Source of the DNA: Acinetobacter towneri DSM 14962 = CIP 107472
Lineage (GTDB): Bacteria > Pseudomonadota > Gammaproteobacteria > Pseudomonadales > Moraxellaceae
DNA length: 64,000 nucleotides
Assembly (NCBI RefSeq): GCF_000368785.1
Contig: NZ_KB849688.1
Span: forward strand, 190,943-254,942
Direction: 5' to 3'
The translations under genes were made by a program, and so were the position numbers. The notes under the pieces were generated by a model. The model was not told where the DNA came from. It was given only the letters and a program-made list of their open reading frames with translations, and searched no databases. Positions 56,518 through 64,000 of this stretch are shown in pieces. Each line of letters begins with the position of its first letter. Positions within the stretch are counted from its first letter, which is position 1.

Positions 56518-57614
56518 AATCCCTCTGGTTTTACTATCTGCAAAGCTTTAAGGATATTGTCAGTCACGGCACGATCTTTACCACGCTTATTCTATCCGTC
56601 TTGTTTTACAGCTTTTTTTATCCAACCGCTTATCAGGCACAGCAGGCTGAAGCCTTACCGATTATTATTGTCGATGAAGAACAAAGTAACTTAAGCACCC
56701 GTATTATTGGTCAAGTGGCACAAAGCCCCAATGTGGAGATTGAGGCGATTACCGGCAATTTTTCCGAGGCCAAACAATGGGTGGAATCACAAAAAGCCGA
56801 TGGTATTTTACTTCTGCCGGACAATTTATCGCAAAGCTTAAGGCATGGTGAAACAGGTGGCATTGGCCTGTATTTAAGTACAGCCAACTTTTTAGTAACC
56901 AGACAAATTGGTCTGGGCTTAGCCACATCAGTTGAGCAAACTTTGGCAGATTACACTGAACGCTTTGGCAAGGTCTCGGATTTTTCACCTGCCCTTTCTG
57001 TGCATCAAATTCCTTTATTTAATCCGCTGTCTGGCTATGGCAGCTATGTCTTTCCTGCGGTAGCACCTTTAATTATCCACCAAACCATTCTTTTGGGTTT
57101 GAGTATGCTGATTTTGGTATATCGGGAAAGAAAAATAGAATTAAACACAAATGCATTGATTGGGATGTGTTTAGCGGTCTTCACCATTGGTTGTCTGGGA
57201 TGTTTCTATTTATTCGGCTTTAGCTTCTGGCTATTTGATTATCCGCGCGGTGGCAACCTGCTCGGGATGCTGCTGGCTGTTGCGGTTTTTATCTACACGA
57301 TAATTGGCATGACCTGCTTATTTGCTAGTTTTCTGGATCTGCCGGAACGTGCGGGGCATGTCATTGTATTCACTTCTATTCCACTGTTCTTTTTATCTGG
57401 TGCGGCCTGGCCGCATGCTGCCATGCCCACCTGGATGCAAGTCGTTGGCGAAATCCTGCCCTCTACCCAAATTGTGCAGATGTTTATTCAACTCAATCAG
57501 ATGGGTGTGCCTACAACACTGATCTTGCCTAAATTGCTCTATCTTGGAATGATCGGTAGCTTGTGCTTTTTTTTGGCTTATCGACGTTTAATTTCTGGTC
57601 ATCAAAGCAGATAG
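56514..57614 (+). CDS. ABC-2-type permease (second of two)
   Basis: A 366-residue paralogue of the preceding gene with the same layout: an N-terminal helix, a periplasmic domain starting LPIIIVDEEQSNLSTRIIGQV, and C-terminal helices including YGSYVFPAVAPLIIHQTILLGLSMLI. Together the two could form a heterodimeric channel coupled to the HlyD and TolC proteins. The ATPase would have to come from elsewhere, or the pair works without one. Confidence 0.87.
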   Translation: MKSLWFYYLQSFKDIVSHGTIFTTLILSVLFYSFFYPTAYQAQQAEALPIIIVDEEQSNLSTRIIGQVAQSPNVEIEAITGNFSEAKQWVESQKADGILLLPDNLSQSLRHGETGGIGLYLSTANFLVTRQIGLGLATSVEQTLADYTERFGKVSDFSPALSVHQIPLFNPLSGYGSYVFPAVAPLIIHQTILLGLSMLILVYRERKIELNTNALIGMCLAVFTIGCLGCFYLFGFSFWLFDYPRGGNLLGMLLAVAVFIYTIIGMTCLFASFLDLPERAGHVIVFTSIPLFFLSGAAWPHAAMPTWMQVVGEILPSTQIVQMFIQLNQMGVPTTLILPKLLYLGMIGSLCFFLAYRRLISGHQSR

Positions 57615-57632
57615 AGCATTATAGCAATGCTC
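57614..57632. terminator. Hairpin between the export operon and the lipoprotein gene
   Basis: GAGCATT (57614-57620) pairs with AATGCTC (57626-57632) around ATAGC, at the junction of convergent genes. No T run follows on the plus strand. Confidence 0.5.
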
Positions 57633-57641
57633 CTATTCCAC

Positions 57642-58067
57642 TTATTTACCCGATTCGCCAAAGACTTGAATATTGAAATTACGAATCTTGTTGCTACCAT
57701 TCGGCTTGTCAAAACTAACATCATACTGAACCAGATTTTCCGGATAGGCAATTTCATAGCTGACCTTATATTGCCCAAGCTGATTGGTTGCTTCTTCAAT
57801 CTCTTTGGTCATTAAAGTCTTAGACTTGTATTCACCTTGAGGAATTGAACGTGAAAAGCGTTTTATCAGCTTTTCATTGTCCTTAAACTGGGTTTGCAAC
57901 TGCGGCTCTAACTGATCCAAAAACTCGTCATACTTCCCATCACGCAAATCCTCATAGGCTAGCTGTGCCGCCTTTTCCTGTTCAGGACTCGGATCTGGAA
58001 TATTGTCCATTGAATTACAGCCACTCAATGCAACCGCTGCTGCCAACAACATTAATTTGGTTTTCAT
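57642..58067 (-). CDS. Small lipoprotein of unknown function
   Basis: A 141-residue lipoprotein. The lipobox ALSGC places the acylated cysteine at residue 17. The mature part is helical and charged at first (SPEQEKAAQLAYEDLRDGKY), then has beta-like VSYEIAYPENLVQYDVSFDK, resembling small NTF2-like or DUF3887-type domains, though not clearly. It lies downstream of gyrA on the same strand but beyond gyrA's terminator. Confidence 0.78.
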   Translation of the reverse strand: MKTKLMLLAAAVALSGCNSMDNIPDPSPEQEKAAQLAYEDLRDGKYDEFLDQLEPQLQTQFKDNEKLIKRFSRSIPQGEYKSKTLMTKEIEEATNQLGQYKVSYEIAYPENLVQYDVSFDKPNGSNKIRNFNIQVFGESGK

Positions 58068-58095
58068 CGCTTACCCTTATGCAGTCAACGTTTAT

Positions 58096-58122
58096 AAAAA
58101 AGGACGCCGAAGCGCCCTTTTT
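58096..58122 (-). terminator. Rho-independent terminator after gyrA
   Basis: On the minus strand an AAAAAGGGCGC arm pairs with GCGTCCTTTTT around a stable TTCG loop, with one G-T pair. Confidence 0.85.
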
Positions 58123-58135
58123 ATCAGTAAAAAAC

Positions 58136-61111
58136 TTATTCTTCTACTGAATTTTCACCGTCTTTTTCCACTTGCTCAGTTTCAGCAACTGCATCCGTTT
58201 CAGCCACTAAAGATTCTGCACCTTCAATCGCTTCAACAAACTCGTCTTCTTCAACAGCTTCAATCGCTTCTACACCCACCAATGTTTCGTTTTCACCTAA
58301 GCGGATTAAACGCACACCTTGTGCATTACGACCTGTTTGTGCCACTTCAGAAGCGCGAGTACGCACTAATGTACCGCCATCAGAAATCAGCATCAGCTCT
58401 TTGCTTTCATCAATCGCAACTGCACCGACCAATTCACCATTACGTTCAGAGGTCTTAATGGCAATCACGCCTTTACCGCCACGTTTTTTGGTTGGGAAGT
58501 CATCTACAGGTGTACGCTTACCATAACCATTCGCCGAAGCACACAAAACTTCGCCTGTTTCTGGTACTACAACTAGCGATACGATACGGCTGATGAGTGC
58601 TGAATCTGAACTGTCTTCATCATCGCCATCGACTTCTACATCTTCGACATCTTCAACTTGTGCTGAACCGAAGCTGACACGCATACCACGTACGCCTTTG
58701 GCCGCACGACCCATTGAACGTACATCGGTTTCAGCAAAACGAATCGCTTTACCTTCATTGGAGAACAACATAATTTGCTGTTCGCCATCGGTAATTGCAA
58801 CACCAATTAAAGTGTCTTCTTCATTCAATTCAATGGCACGTAAACCATTCGAACGTACGTTACTGAATTGTTCCAATTCAACACGTTTCACTGTACCTGA
58901 TGCCGTTGCCATAAAGACATAAAAGTTTTTACGCAAGGCTTCTGCTTGTGATGCAAATTCTGCAATGATCTCATCGTCTAAATCGGTTGCAGAAAGCTCT
59001 ACACCCAATTGTTTCAATTGCACACGCAATGCATCAGATAAATCATCACCATCTGCTAATTCAGCAAAGGCAGCTTCTAATTCTGCATAATGTGCAGCAA
59101 TGATTGCGTTGGTTTGTATATGTGTAGCATTGGCTTTTACATAGCTACGGAAGTCTGCCAAACGCTCGGTAAATTTCTTCGGTGCATCAATGACAGGTAA
59201 AATCGCGGTGATGGTTTCGTTCGCATCTAACGGCAACAAGTTCACCATTGGACGACCTTTCGCACCACGCGATGCCTGTGGCACTTCAAACACTTTCAGA
59301 CGGTACACTTTACCCACATCGGTAAAGCACAGCACCGTTGCATGGTTAGATGTCACGATTAAATGCTGCACATAATCATCTTCTTTCATCGACGTTGCAG
59401 ATTTACCACGACCACCACGACGCTGCGCTGCGTAATCTGACAATGGTTGAGTTTTTGCATAACCTGTTTGTGATACTGTCAGTACCACTTGTTCTTCTGG
59501 GATTAAATCTTCACGCGAGAAATCAATGCGAGATTCTACAATTTCAGTACGACGTGCATCGCCATATTGCTGTAAAACTTGCGCCAACTCTTCACGAATC
59601 ACGCCCATCAACAAATTAAAGTCATTCAAAATTGCAGTTAATTCAGCAATTTGTGCCAAAATTTCAGAATATTCTGCATGTAACTTGTCTTGTTCTAGAC
59701 CTGTTAAACGATGCAAACGTAATTCTAAAATTGCGGTCACTTGCGCAGGTGATAAACGATAGACCTGACCATCTAAACCAAACGGGCGGTTAGGGTCTTC
59801 GCCTTCAATTTCATCTGGACGTACAGAAACTGAACCTGCTTTTTCCAATAACGCAACTACACCACCTGCTGCCCACTCGCCTGCCTGTAAACGCTCACGC
59901 GCTTCGGCTGGGTTGGTAGAAGATTTAATCGTTTCGATGATGGCATCAATATTGGCCAACGCAACGGTTAAGCCTTCTAAGATGTGTCCACGTTCACGCG
60001 CTTTACGCAACTCGAACATGGTACGGCGGGTCACTACTTCTTGGCGGTGACGAATAAATGCCGCAATAATATCTTTCAGGTTCATCAATTTTGGCTGACC
60101 ATTGTCTAGGCAGACCATGTTGATGCTGAATGAGTTTTCTAACTGCGTATTTAAGAACAGGTTATTCACAATCACTTCAGCGTTTTCACCACGCTTCAGA
60201 TCAATTGCAATACGCATCCCTTCTTTATCAGACTCATCACGTAATTCTGAAATACCTTCGAGTTTCTTCTCTTTCACCAGTTCAGCAATACGCTCAATGG
60301 TTTTGGCTTTGTTGACCTGATAAGGGATTTCAGTAAAGACGATGGTGGTACGACCAGATTTTTGATCTTCTTCAAAATGGTACTTACCACGAATATGCAA
60401 ACGGCCTTTACCTGTACGGTAAGCATCAACAATGCCTGATTTACCGTAAATAATACCGCCTGTAGGGAAGTCTGGACCTGTGATATGTTCCATCAACCCT
60501 TCAATTGAAATATTTGGGTTGTCTGCATAAGCCAAACATGCATGCACCACTTCAGTCATGTTGTGCGGTGCCATATTGGTCGCCATACCTACAGCAATAC
60601 CTGCAGCACCATTGACCAATAGGTTTGGAATACGAGTAGGCATCACTTGAGGAATACGCTCAGAGCCGTCGTAGTTATCTTCCCAATCGACAGTGTCCTT
60701 TTCTAAATCGGCCAACAGTTCATGAGTAAGTTTGCGCATACGGACTTCGGTATAACGCATGGCTGCGGCACTATCGCCATCAATCGAACCGAAGTTACCC
60801 TGACCATCGACCAATTGATAACGCAAACTGAAATCTTGCGCCATACGAACAATTGTTTCGTAAACTGCAGAATCACCGTGAGGGTGATATTTACCGATGA
60901 CGTCACCGACTACACGGGCAGACTTTTTGTAAGCTTTGTTGTAGTCATTGCCCAATTCGTGCATTGCGAATAGCACACGACGATGCACAGGTTTTAGACC
61001 ATCTCGTACATCTGGCAGCGCACGTGACACAATCACGCTCATCGCATAGTCTAAATACGAGTGCTTGAGTTCATCCTCAATGGCAATCGGTCTAATTTCC
61101 GATACGCTCAT
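58136..61111 (-). CDS. gyrA: DNA gyrase subunit A
   Basis: Type II topoisomerase subunit that cuts and rejoins DNA, 991 residues; the catalytic tyrosine is Tyr120 ([11 protein letters not shown]). The quinolone-resistance region is [10 protein letters not shown], with Ser81 and Glu85, the unmutated pattern for this genus. The C-terminal propeller contains [11 protein letters not shown] (GyrA box). It is about 115 residues longer than E. coli GyrA: a mostly helical insert at about residues 641-727 and an acidic insert near 815-835, plus a Glu-rich tail. AAGGAG precedes the ATG. Confidence 0.97.
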   Translation of the reverse strand: MSVSEIRPIAIEDELKHSYLDYAMSVIVSRALPDVRDGLKPVHRRVLFAMHELGNDYNKAYKKSARVVGDVIGKYHPHGDSAVYETIVRMAQDFSLRYQLVDGQGNFGSIDGDSAAAMRYTEVRMRKLTHELLADLEKDTVDWEDNYDGSERIPQVMPTRIPNLLVNGAAGIAVGMATNMAPHNMTEVVHACLAYADNPNISIEGLMEHITGPDFPTGGIIYGKSGIVDAYRTGKGRLHIRGKYHFEEDQKSGRTTIVFTEIPYQVNKAKTIERIAELVKEKKLEGISELRDESDKEGMRIAIDLKRGENAEVIVNNLFLNTQLENSFSINMVCLDNGQPKLMNLKDIIAAFIRHRQEVVTRRTMFELRKARERGHILEGLTVALANIDAIIETIKSSTNPAEARERLQAGEWAAGGVVALLEKAGSVSVRPDEIEGEDPNRPFGLDGQVYRLSPAQVTAILELRLHRLTGLEQDKLHAEYSEILAQIAELTAILNDFNLLMGVIREELAQVLQQYGDARRTEIVESRIDFSREDLIPEEQVVLTVSQTGYAKTQPLSDYAAQRRGGRGKSATSMKEDDYVQHLIVTSNHATVLCFTDVGKVYRLKVFEVPQASRGAKGRPMVNLLPLDANETITAILPVIDAPKKFTERLADFRSYVKANATHIQTNAIIAAHYAELEAAFAELADGDDLSDALRVQLKQLGVELSATDLDDEIIAEFASQAEALRKNFYVFMATASGTVKRVELEQFSNVRSNGLRAIELNEEDTLIGVAITDGEQQIMLFSNEGKAIRFAETDVRSMGRAAKGVRGMRVSFGSAQVEDVEDVEVDGDDEDSSDSALISRIVSLVVVPETGEVLCASANGYGKRTPVDDFPTKKRGGKGVIAIKTSERNGELVGAVAIDESKELMLISDGGTLVRTRASEVAQTGRNAQGVRLIRLGENETLVGVEAIEAVEEDEFVEAIEGAESLVAETDAVAETEQVEKDGENSVEE

Positions 61112-61175
61112 GCATACTCCTTATTCTGCAAACAAATTTTGCTTGCATTTTATATGTCGTAAAACTTGCAAATGA

Positions 61176-61221
61176 TTAGCCTGAAATGCAGGCTAAAAAT
61201 AAAAACTAGCGAAAAATTATA
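61176..61221 (-). promoter_or_regulatory. gyrA extended -10 promoter and leader hairpin
   Basis: On the minus strand, TGCTATAAT (extended -10, TATAAT at 61216-61221) lies about 105 bases before the gyrA ATG, with no recognisable -35. The transcript would then form a perfect 8-bp hairpin TTAGCCTG (61176-61183) with CAGGCTAA (61189-61196). Confidence 0.55.
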
Positions 61222-61461
61222 GCATATACGCCTGTGTTTTTGTGCTTTAGAGATGATCTTAATCTTGTTAATTTACTTAAATTTAACGGTGATTTTTTAG
61301 GCAAAAAAATATTCACACCCAAGAAACAAAAGTGCGTCATATTTTTAAGAGTCACGTCAAAATATCTTCAACATATACTTGCTCGATATGTACCCACATA
61401 TACGCTAAGTTCACATAATGTACTTAAAACCAATCACTGCATCTAAATTAAAAAAGACAAT

Positions 61462-61499
61462 AAAAAACGCCCCTATGCTATTCACATAGAGGCGTTTTT
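61462..61499 (-). terminator. Terminator after etfA
   Basis: AAAAAACGCC (61462-61471) with GGCGTTTTT (61491-61499), the stem extended by CTATG/CATAG; on the minus strand it ends in a T run after etfA. Confidence 0.88.
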
Positions 61500-61514
61500 G
61501 ACTGTGTTCAGTAA

Positions 61515-62447
61515 TTAGATTTTAGATACTAACTCTGGAACAACAGTGTTCAAGTCACCCACTAACCAGTAGTCAGCTACTGCGTTGATTGGCGCTTCTT
61601 CGTCTTTGTTGATCGCAACGATCACTTTAGAGTCTTTCATACCTGCCAAGTGCTGAATCGCACCAGAGATACCTACAGCGATGTACAAATCAGGTGCAAC
61701 GATTTTACCTGTTTGACCTACTTGCATGTCGTTTGGTACGAAGCCTGCATCTACTGCTGCACGTGAAGCACCTTGTGCTGCACCAAGTTTGTCTGCTAAT
61801 GGATCAAGTACTTTGTGATAGTTCTCACCAGAACCTACACCACGACCACCAGAAACTACAATACGAGCTGCTGTTAATTCTGGACGCTCTGATTTCACAA
61901 TTTCTTCAGAGACGAACTTAGAAATACCAGCATCACCTGTCACAGTAGCAGCTTCAACCGCAGCCGAACCACCTTCTGCAGCCACTGGGTCAAATGCTGT
62001 ACCACGTACAGTACCCACCACAATCGCCTCTGAAGATTCTACAGTTGCAATCGCGTTACCTGCATAAATTGGACGCTTGAATGTCTTTGCAGAATCTACA
62101 GCGACGATGTCTGTGATCATACTAACATCAAGAAGCGCAGCTGCACGCGGTAAAATGTTTTTACCTGTTGTTGTAGAAGCAGCAAGGATATGGCTATAAC
62201 CTTTGCCTAATTCTGCAACAAGTTTTGCTACGTTTTCAGCCAATTGGTTTGCATAAGCCGCATCGTCAGCAAGTAATACTTTGCTTACGCCTGCAACTTT
62301 AGCTGCTTGGTCTGCAACTGCTTGTGCACCAGAACCCGCAACCAATACAGTGATATCACCACCGATTTTTTGAGCTGCAGCAACAACGTTTAATGTTGCA
62401 CCATTTAGTGCTTTATTGTCGTGCTCAGCGATAACTAAAATACTCAT
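61515..62447 (-). CDS. etfA: Electron transfer flavoprotein alpha subunit
   Basis: A 310-residue subunit holding FAD; it passes electrons from acyl-CoA and other dehydrogenases to ETF:ubiquinone oxidoreductase. The C-terminal FAD-binding domain shows RIVVSGGRGVGSGENY, VGQTGKIVAPDLYIAVGISG and AIQHLAGMKDSKVIVAINKD, all signature segments. It follows etfB by 18 bases. Confidence 0.96.
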   Translation of the reverse strand: MSILVIAEHDNKALNGATLNVVAAAQKIGGDITVLVAGSGAQAVADQAAKVAGVSKVLLADDAAYANQLAENVAKLVAELGKGYSHILAASTTTGKNILPRAAALLDVSMITDIVAVDSAKTFKRPIYAGNAIATVESSEAIVVGTVRGTAFDPVAAEGGSAAVEAATVTGDAGISKFVSEEIVKSERPELTAARIVVSGGRGVGSGENYHKVLDPLADKLGAAQGASRAAVDAGFVPNDMQVGQTGKIVAPDLYIAVGISGAIQHLAGMKDSKVIVAINKDEEAPINAVADYWLVGDLNTVVPELVSKI

Positions 62448-62465
62448 GATTTTTATCCTTCTGTA

Positions 62466-63215
62466 TTAGATCACTTTCGCTTCGTTTTTCAATTTATCTA
62501 CAAGTTCGTCTACAGATTTCACTTGTACGCCCGCTTTACGCTCAGCAGGTGCTTCAACTTTTACAGTTTTCAGCTTAGAACCTGTTGCAACGCCATAATC
62601 TGCAGGAGATTTGGTGTCTAGCGGTTTTTTACGTGCTTTCATGATGTTTGGAAGTGCCGCATAACGTGGCTCATTCAAACGTAAGTCAGTGGTGATGATT
62701 GCAGGAAGTGCAAGCTCAACAGTTTGTAAACCACCGTCAATTTCACGTGTTACCTGAACTTTGTCGCCATCTACTTTTACTTCTGAAGCAAAAGTACCCT
62801 GACCTGCACCAAGTAAAGCGCCTAGCATTTGACCAACTTGGTTAGAGTCGTCATCAATAGCTTGCTTACCCAATAAAATAAGTTGTGGTTGTTCTTGTTC
62901 AACAACACCTTTTAAGATTTTAGCCACTTCAAGTGCACCAATCTCATCGGCTGTTTCAACCAAAATACCACGGTCTGCACCAAGCGCCATTGCAGAACGA
63001 ATTTGTTCCTGCGCTTCTTTAGGACCAATGGATACCACTACGATTTCTGAAACAGTTCCTTTTTCTTTTAAACGAACCGCTTCTTCCACTGCGATTTCAC
63101 AGAATGGGTTAATTGACATCTTAACGTTAGTTAGGTCAACTCCACTATTATCCGGCTTAACGCGAACTTTAACGTTGGCATCTACCACACGTTTTACAGC
63201 AACAAGAGCCTTCAT
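62466..63215 (-). CDS. etfB: Electron transfer flavoprotein beta subunit
   Basis: A 249-residue subunit that binds AMP. It starts [20 protein letters not shown] and has the family signature [23 protein letters not shown]. The C-terminal [10 protein letters not shown] contacts EtfA. It is the first gene of the etfBA operon. A possible TTGACC -35 lies about 110 bases upstream. Confidence 0.96.
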   Translation of the reverse strand: MKALVAVKRVVDANVKVRVKPDNSGVDLTNVKMSINPFCEIAVEEAVRLKEKGTVSEIVVVSIGPKEAQEQIRSAMALGADRGILVETADEIGALEVAKILKGVVEQEQPQLILLGKQAIDDDSNQVGQMLGALLGAGQGTFASEVKVDGDKVQVTREIDGGLQTVELALPAIITTDLRLNEPRYAALPNIMKARKKPLDTKSPADYGVATGSKLKTVKVEAPAERKAGVQVKSVDELVDKLKNEAKVI

Positions 63216-63762
63216 GTAATCCTCGGCTGTTTTAGCAAAAGTAAATATTGAGAAAAGTTAATAATAACTCTTCGCTTTAAATTTTTTAGGTGTCCTATCT
63301 TGCTATGTGATCGGCATTTCGGTCAAGTCAGAATTGTCTAAACAAGGCTAAAAATGCCGAAAATTAACTGAACGATGCGTTCATACTTTTTTATTTCTAA
63401 AAATTAACAAACCAAGCGACGATTATATAAGCAATTTTAAGCTTTGATTTATATTATGTTTTTTATTTATTTCCCTCATCAACAAGATTGATTGAAATGC
63501 AATTCAAATTGAGTTCCGCCTACAATTTAAGCAAAGTTCCTTACATAAAACCCCATAATCTGACTGTCATTAAAGATAGAAAACTTTATTTTTTGCAGTA
63601 TTTTTTCAGATATAAATGCTCTTTTAAAATGTGACTGCTGGTTCACAAAACTGTATTCAGCAGTTTATTGGGTATGAAATAAACAATCTGTTTTATTTTG
63701 ATGGATATTTATGCGCTTTCACCACGCCACCTCCCTGATAAAGGGCATAAAAAAAACTCAGC
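63216..63762. other. 547-base AT-rich region upstream of etfB
   Basis: No gene seen. A spaced inverted repeat, CGGCATTT (63312-63319) with AAATGCCG (63352-63359), surrounds the possible etfB -35 (TTGACC on the minus strand near 63322-63327) and might be an operator. The rest is featureless. Confidence 0.45.
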
Positions 63763-63779
63763 TCAAACTTGCTGAGTTT
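63754..63779 (-). terminator. Terminator for the minus-strand gene at the right edge
   Basis: AAACTCAGC (63754-63762) with GCTGAGTTT (63771-63779). The A run on the plus strand gives T's on the minus strand. The stem overlaps the last codons of the partial gene. Confidence 0.8.
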
Positions 63780-64000
63780 CTAAAAAGTCACGGTGGATAT
63801 GACTTAAATCTATCAACTCATAGGCCTGTAAATTAAAAATTTCCCAAACTGCAATAAAATCTTCTTTTACATCTATTTTACTACCAGCGGATGAGCGTGC
63901 TTGCCACTGCTGATCTGAAATCCATAAATAGCTTTGTTGCGTTTGCGGATGAATCGCCTGCATTTTACCTTCGGCATTAATACCCTGCACTAAACAATCG
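63763..64000 (-). CDS. Hypothetical protein, C-terminal part
   Basis: The last 78 codons of a minus-strand gene whose start lies beyond the window; the frame is open to the edge. Visible part: QGINAEGKMQAIHPQTQQSY, LWISDQQWQARSSAGSKIDV, ending RDFLETQQV. Soluble, with no motif recognised; the V-x-E-D-F-x-A-V-W pattern could be an SH3- or NfeD-like barrel (weak inference). Confidence 0.7.
   Translation of the reverse strand, partial: DCLVQGINAEGKMQAIHPQTQQSYLWISDQQWQARSSAGSKIDVKEDFIAVWEIFNLQAYELIDLSHIHRDFLETQQV

Larger units (their letters stand above)
61112..61514. other. 403-base region upstream of gyrA
   Basis: Holds the gyrA promoter and leader on the minus strand (61112-61221) and the etf terminator (61462-61499). 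Between 61222 and 61461 I see only AT-rich sequence with no convincing gene. Confidence 0.6.

Overview
The window looks like chromosomal DNA of an Acinetobacter-type gammaproteobacterium (Moraxellaceae). The evidence is low G+C, a CarO-family outer-membrane protein, a single LolC/E-type (LolF-like) permease beside LolD, a stand-alone NadM adenylyltransferase, a ComEC competence channel, and a GyrA with S81/E85/Y120 and lineage-style inserts. Genus is inferred from protein resemblance only; no rRNA or tRNA gene was seen.

Layout. 1-6.9 kb: sulfate uptake (3' end of sbp, an inserted IS110-family element, an RBBP9-like hydrolase, cysT-cysW-cysA, and a CysB/Cbl LysR regulator). 7-9.1 kb: a FadL-like porin and a CarO-like protein, convergent. 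9.4-13.4 kb: dapD, queE-queC with a small exported 4-Cys protein, a Bcp peroxiredoxin and nadM. 13.4-16.3 kb: crotonase and nitroreductase with palindromic repeats and a MITE. 16.5-19.9 kb: dgt, ruvA, ruvB, with four tandem hairpins between ruvA and ruvB. 20.8-25.7 kb: ybgC-tolQRAB-pal. 26-29.5 kb: fbp, a SpoU methyltransferase, and an ECF sigma/anti-sigma-like/DUF3106 operon. 29.6-33.9 kb: two large CSLREA proteins with GlyGly-CTERM-type tails. 34-48.5 kb: hda, perM, purM-purN, a hydrolase, sppA, an LpxL-like acyltransferase, comEC, lolD-lolF, a PilZ protein, an EamA transporter, yaiI and an unknown gene. 49-50.3 kb: a tiny membrane ORF and serC. 50.5-57.6 kb: accessory region with a gene broken by a MITE and by an IS5-family (ISL2-like) element, then a TolC-HlyD-ABC2-ABC2 export operon lacking an ATPase. 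57.6-63.2 kb: a lipoprotein, gyrA and etfA-etfB. A partial gene closes the window.

Most notable signals. (1) The noncoding end of the IS110 element folds into three consecutive perfect-stem hairpins. The middle loop carries 8- and 9-nt segments matching the two flanks of the insertion on opposite strands, as expected of a bridge RNA, and this allows the empty target site to be predicted. (2) Removing two mobile elements with their TA and ATT duplications restores one uninterrupted 311-codon reading frame for an unrecognised protein. (3) The same TA-targeting MITE sits exactly in the stop codon of a nitroreductase gene. (4) Other points are a two-permease exporter with no ATPase and a pair of probable rhombosortase substrates. 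All assignments come from reading the sequence; no database search was run.
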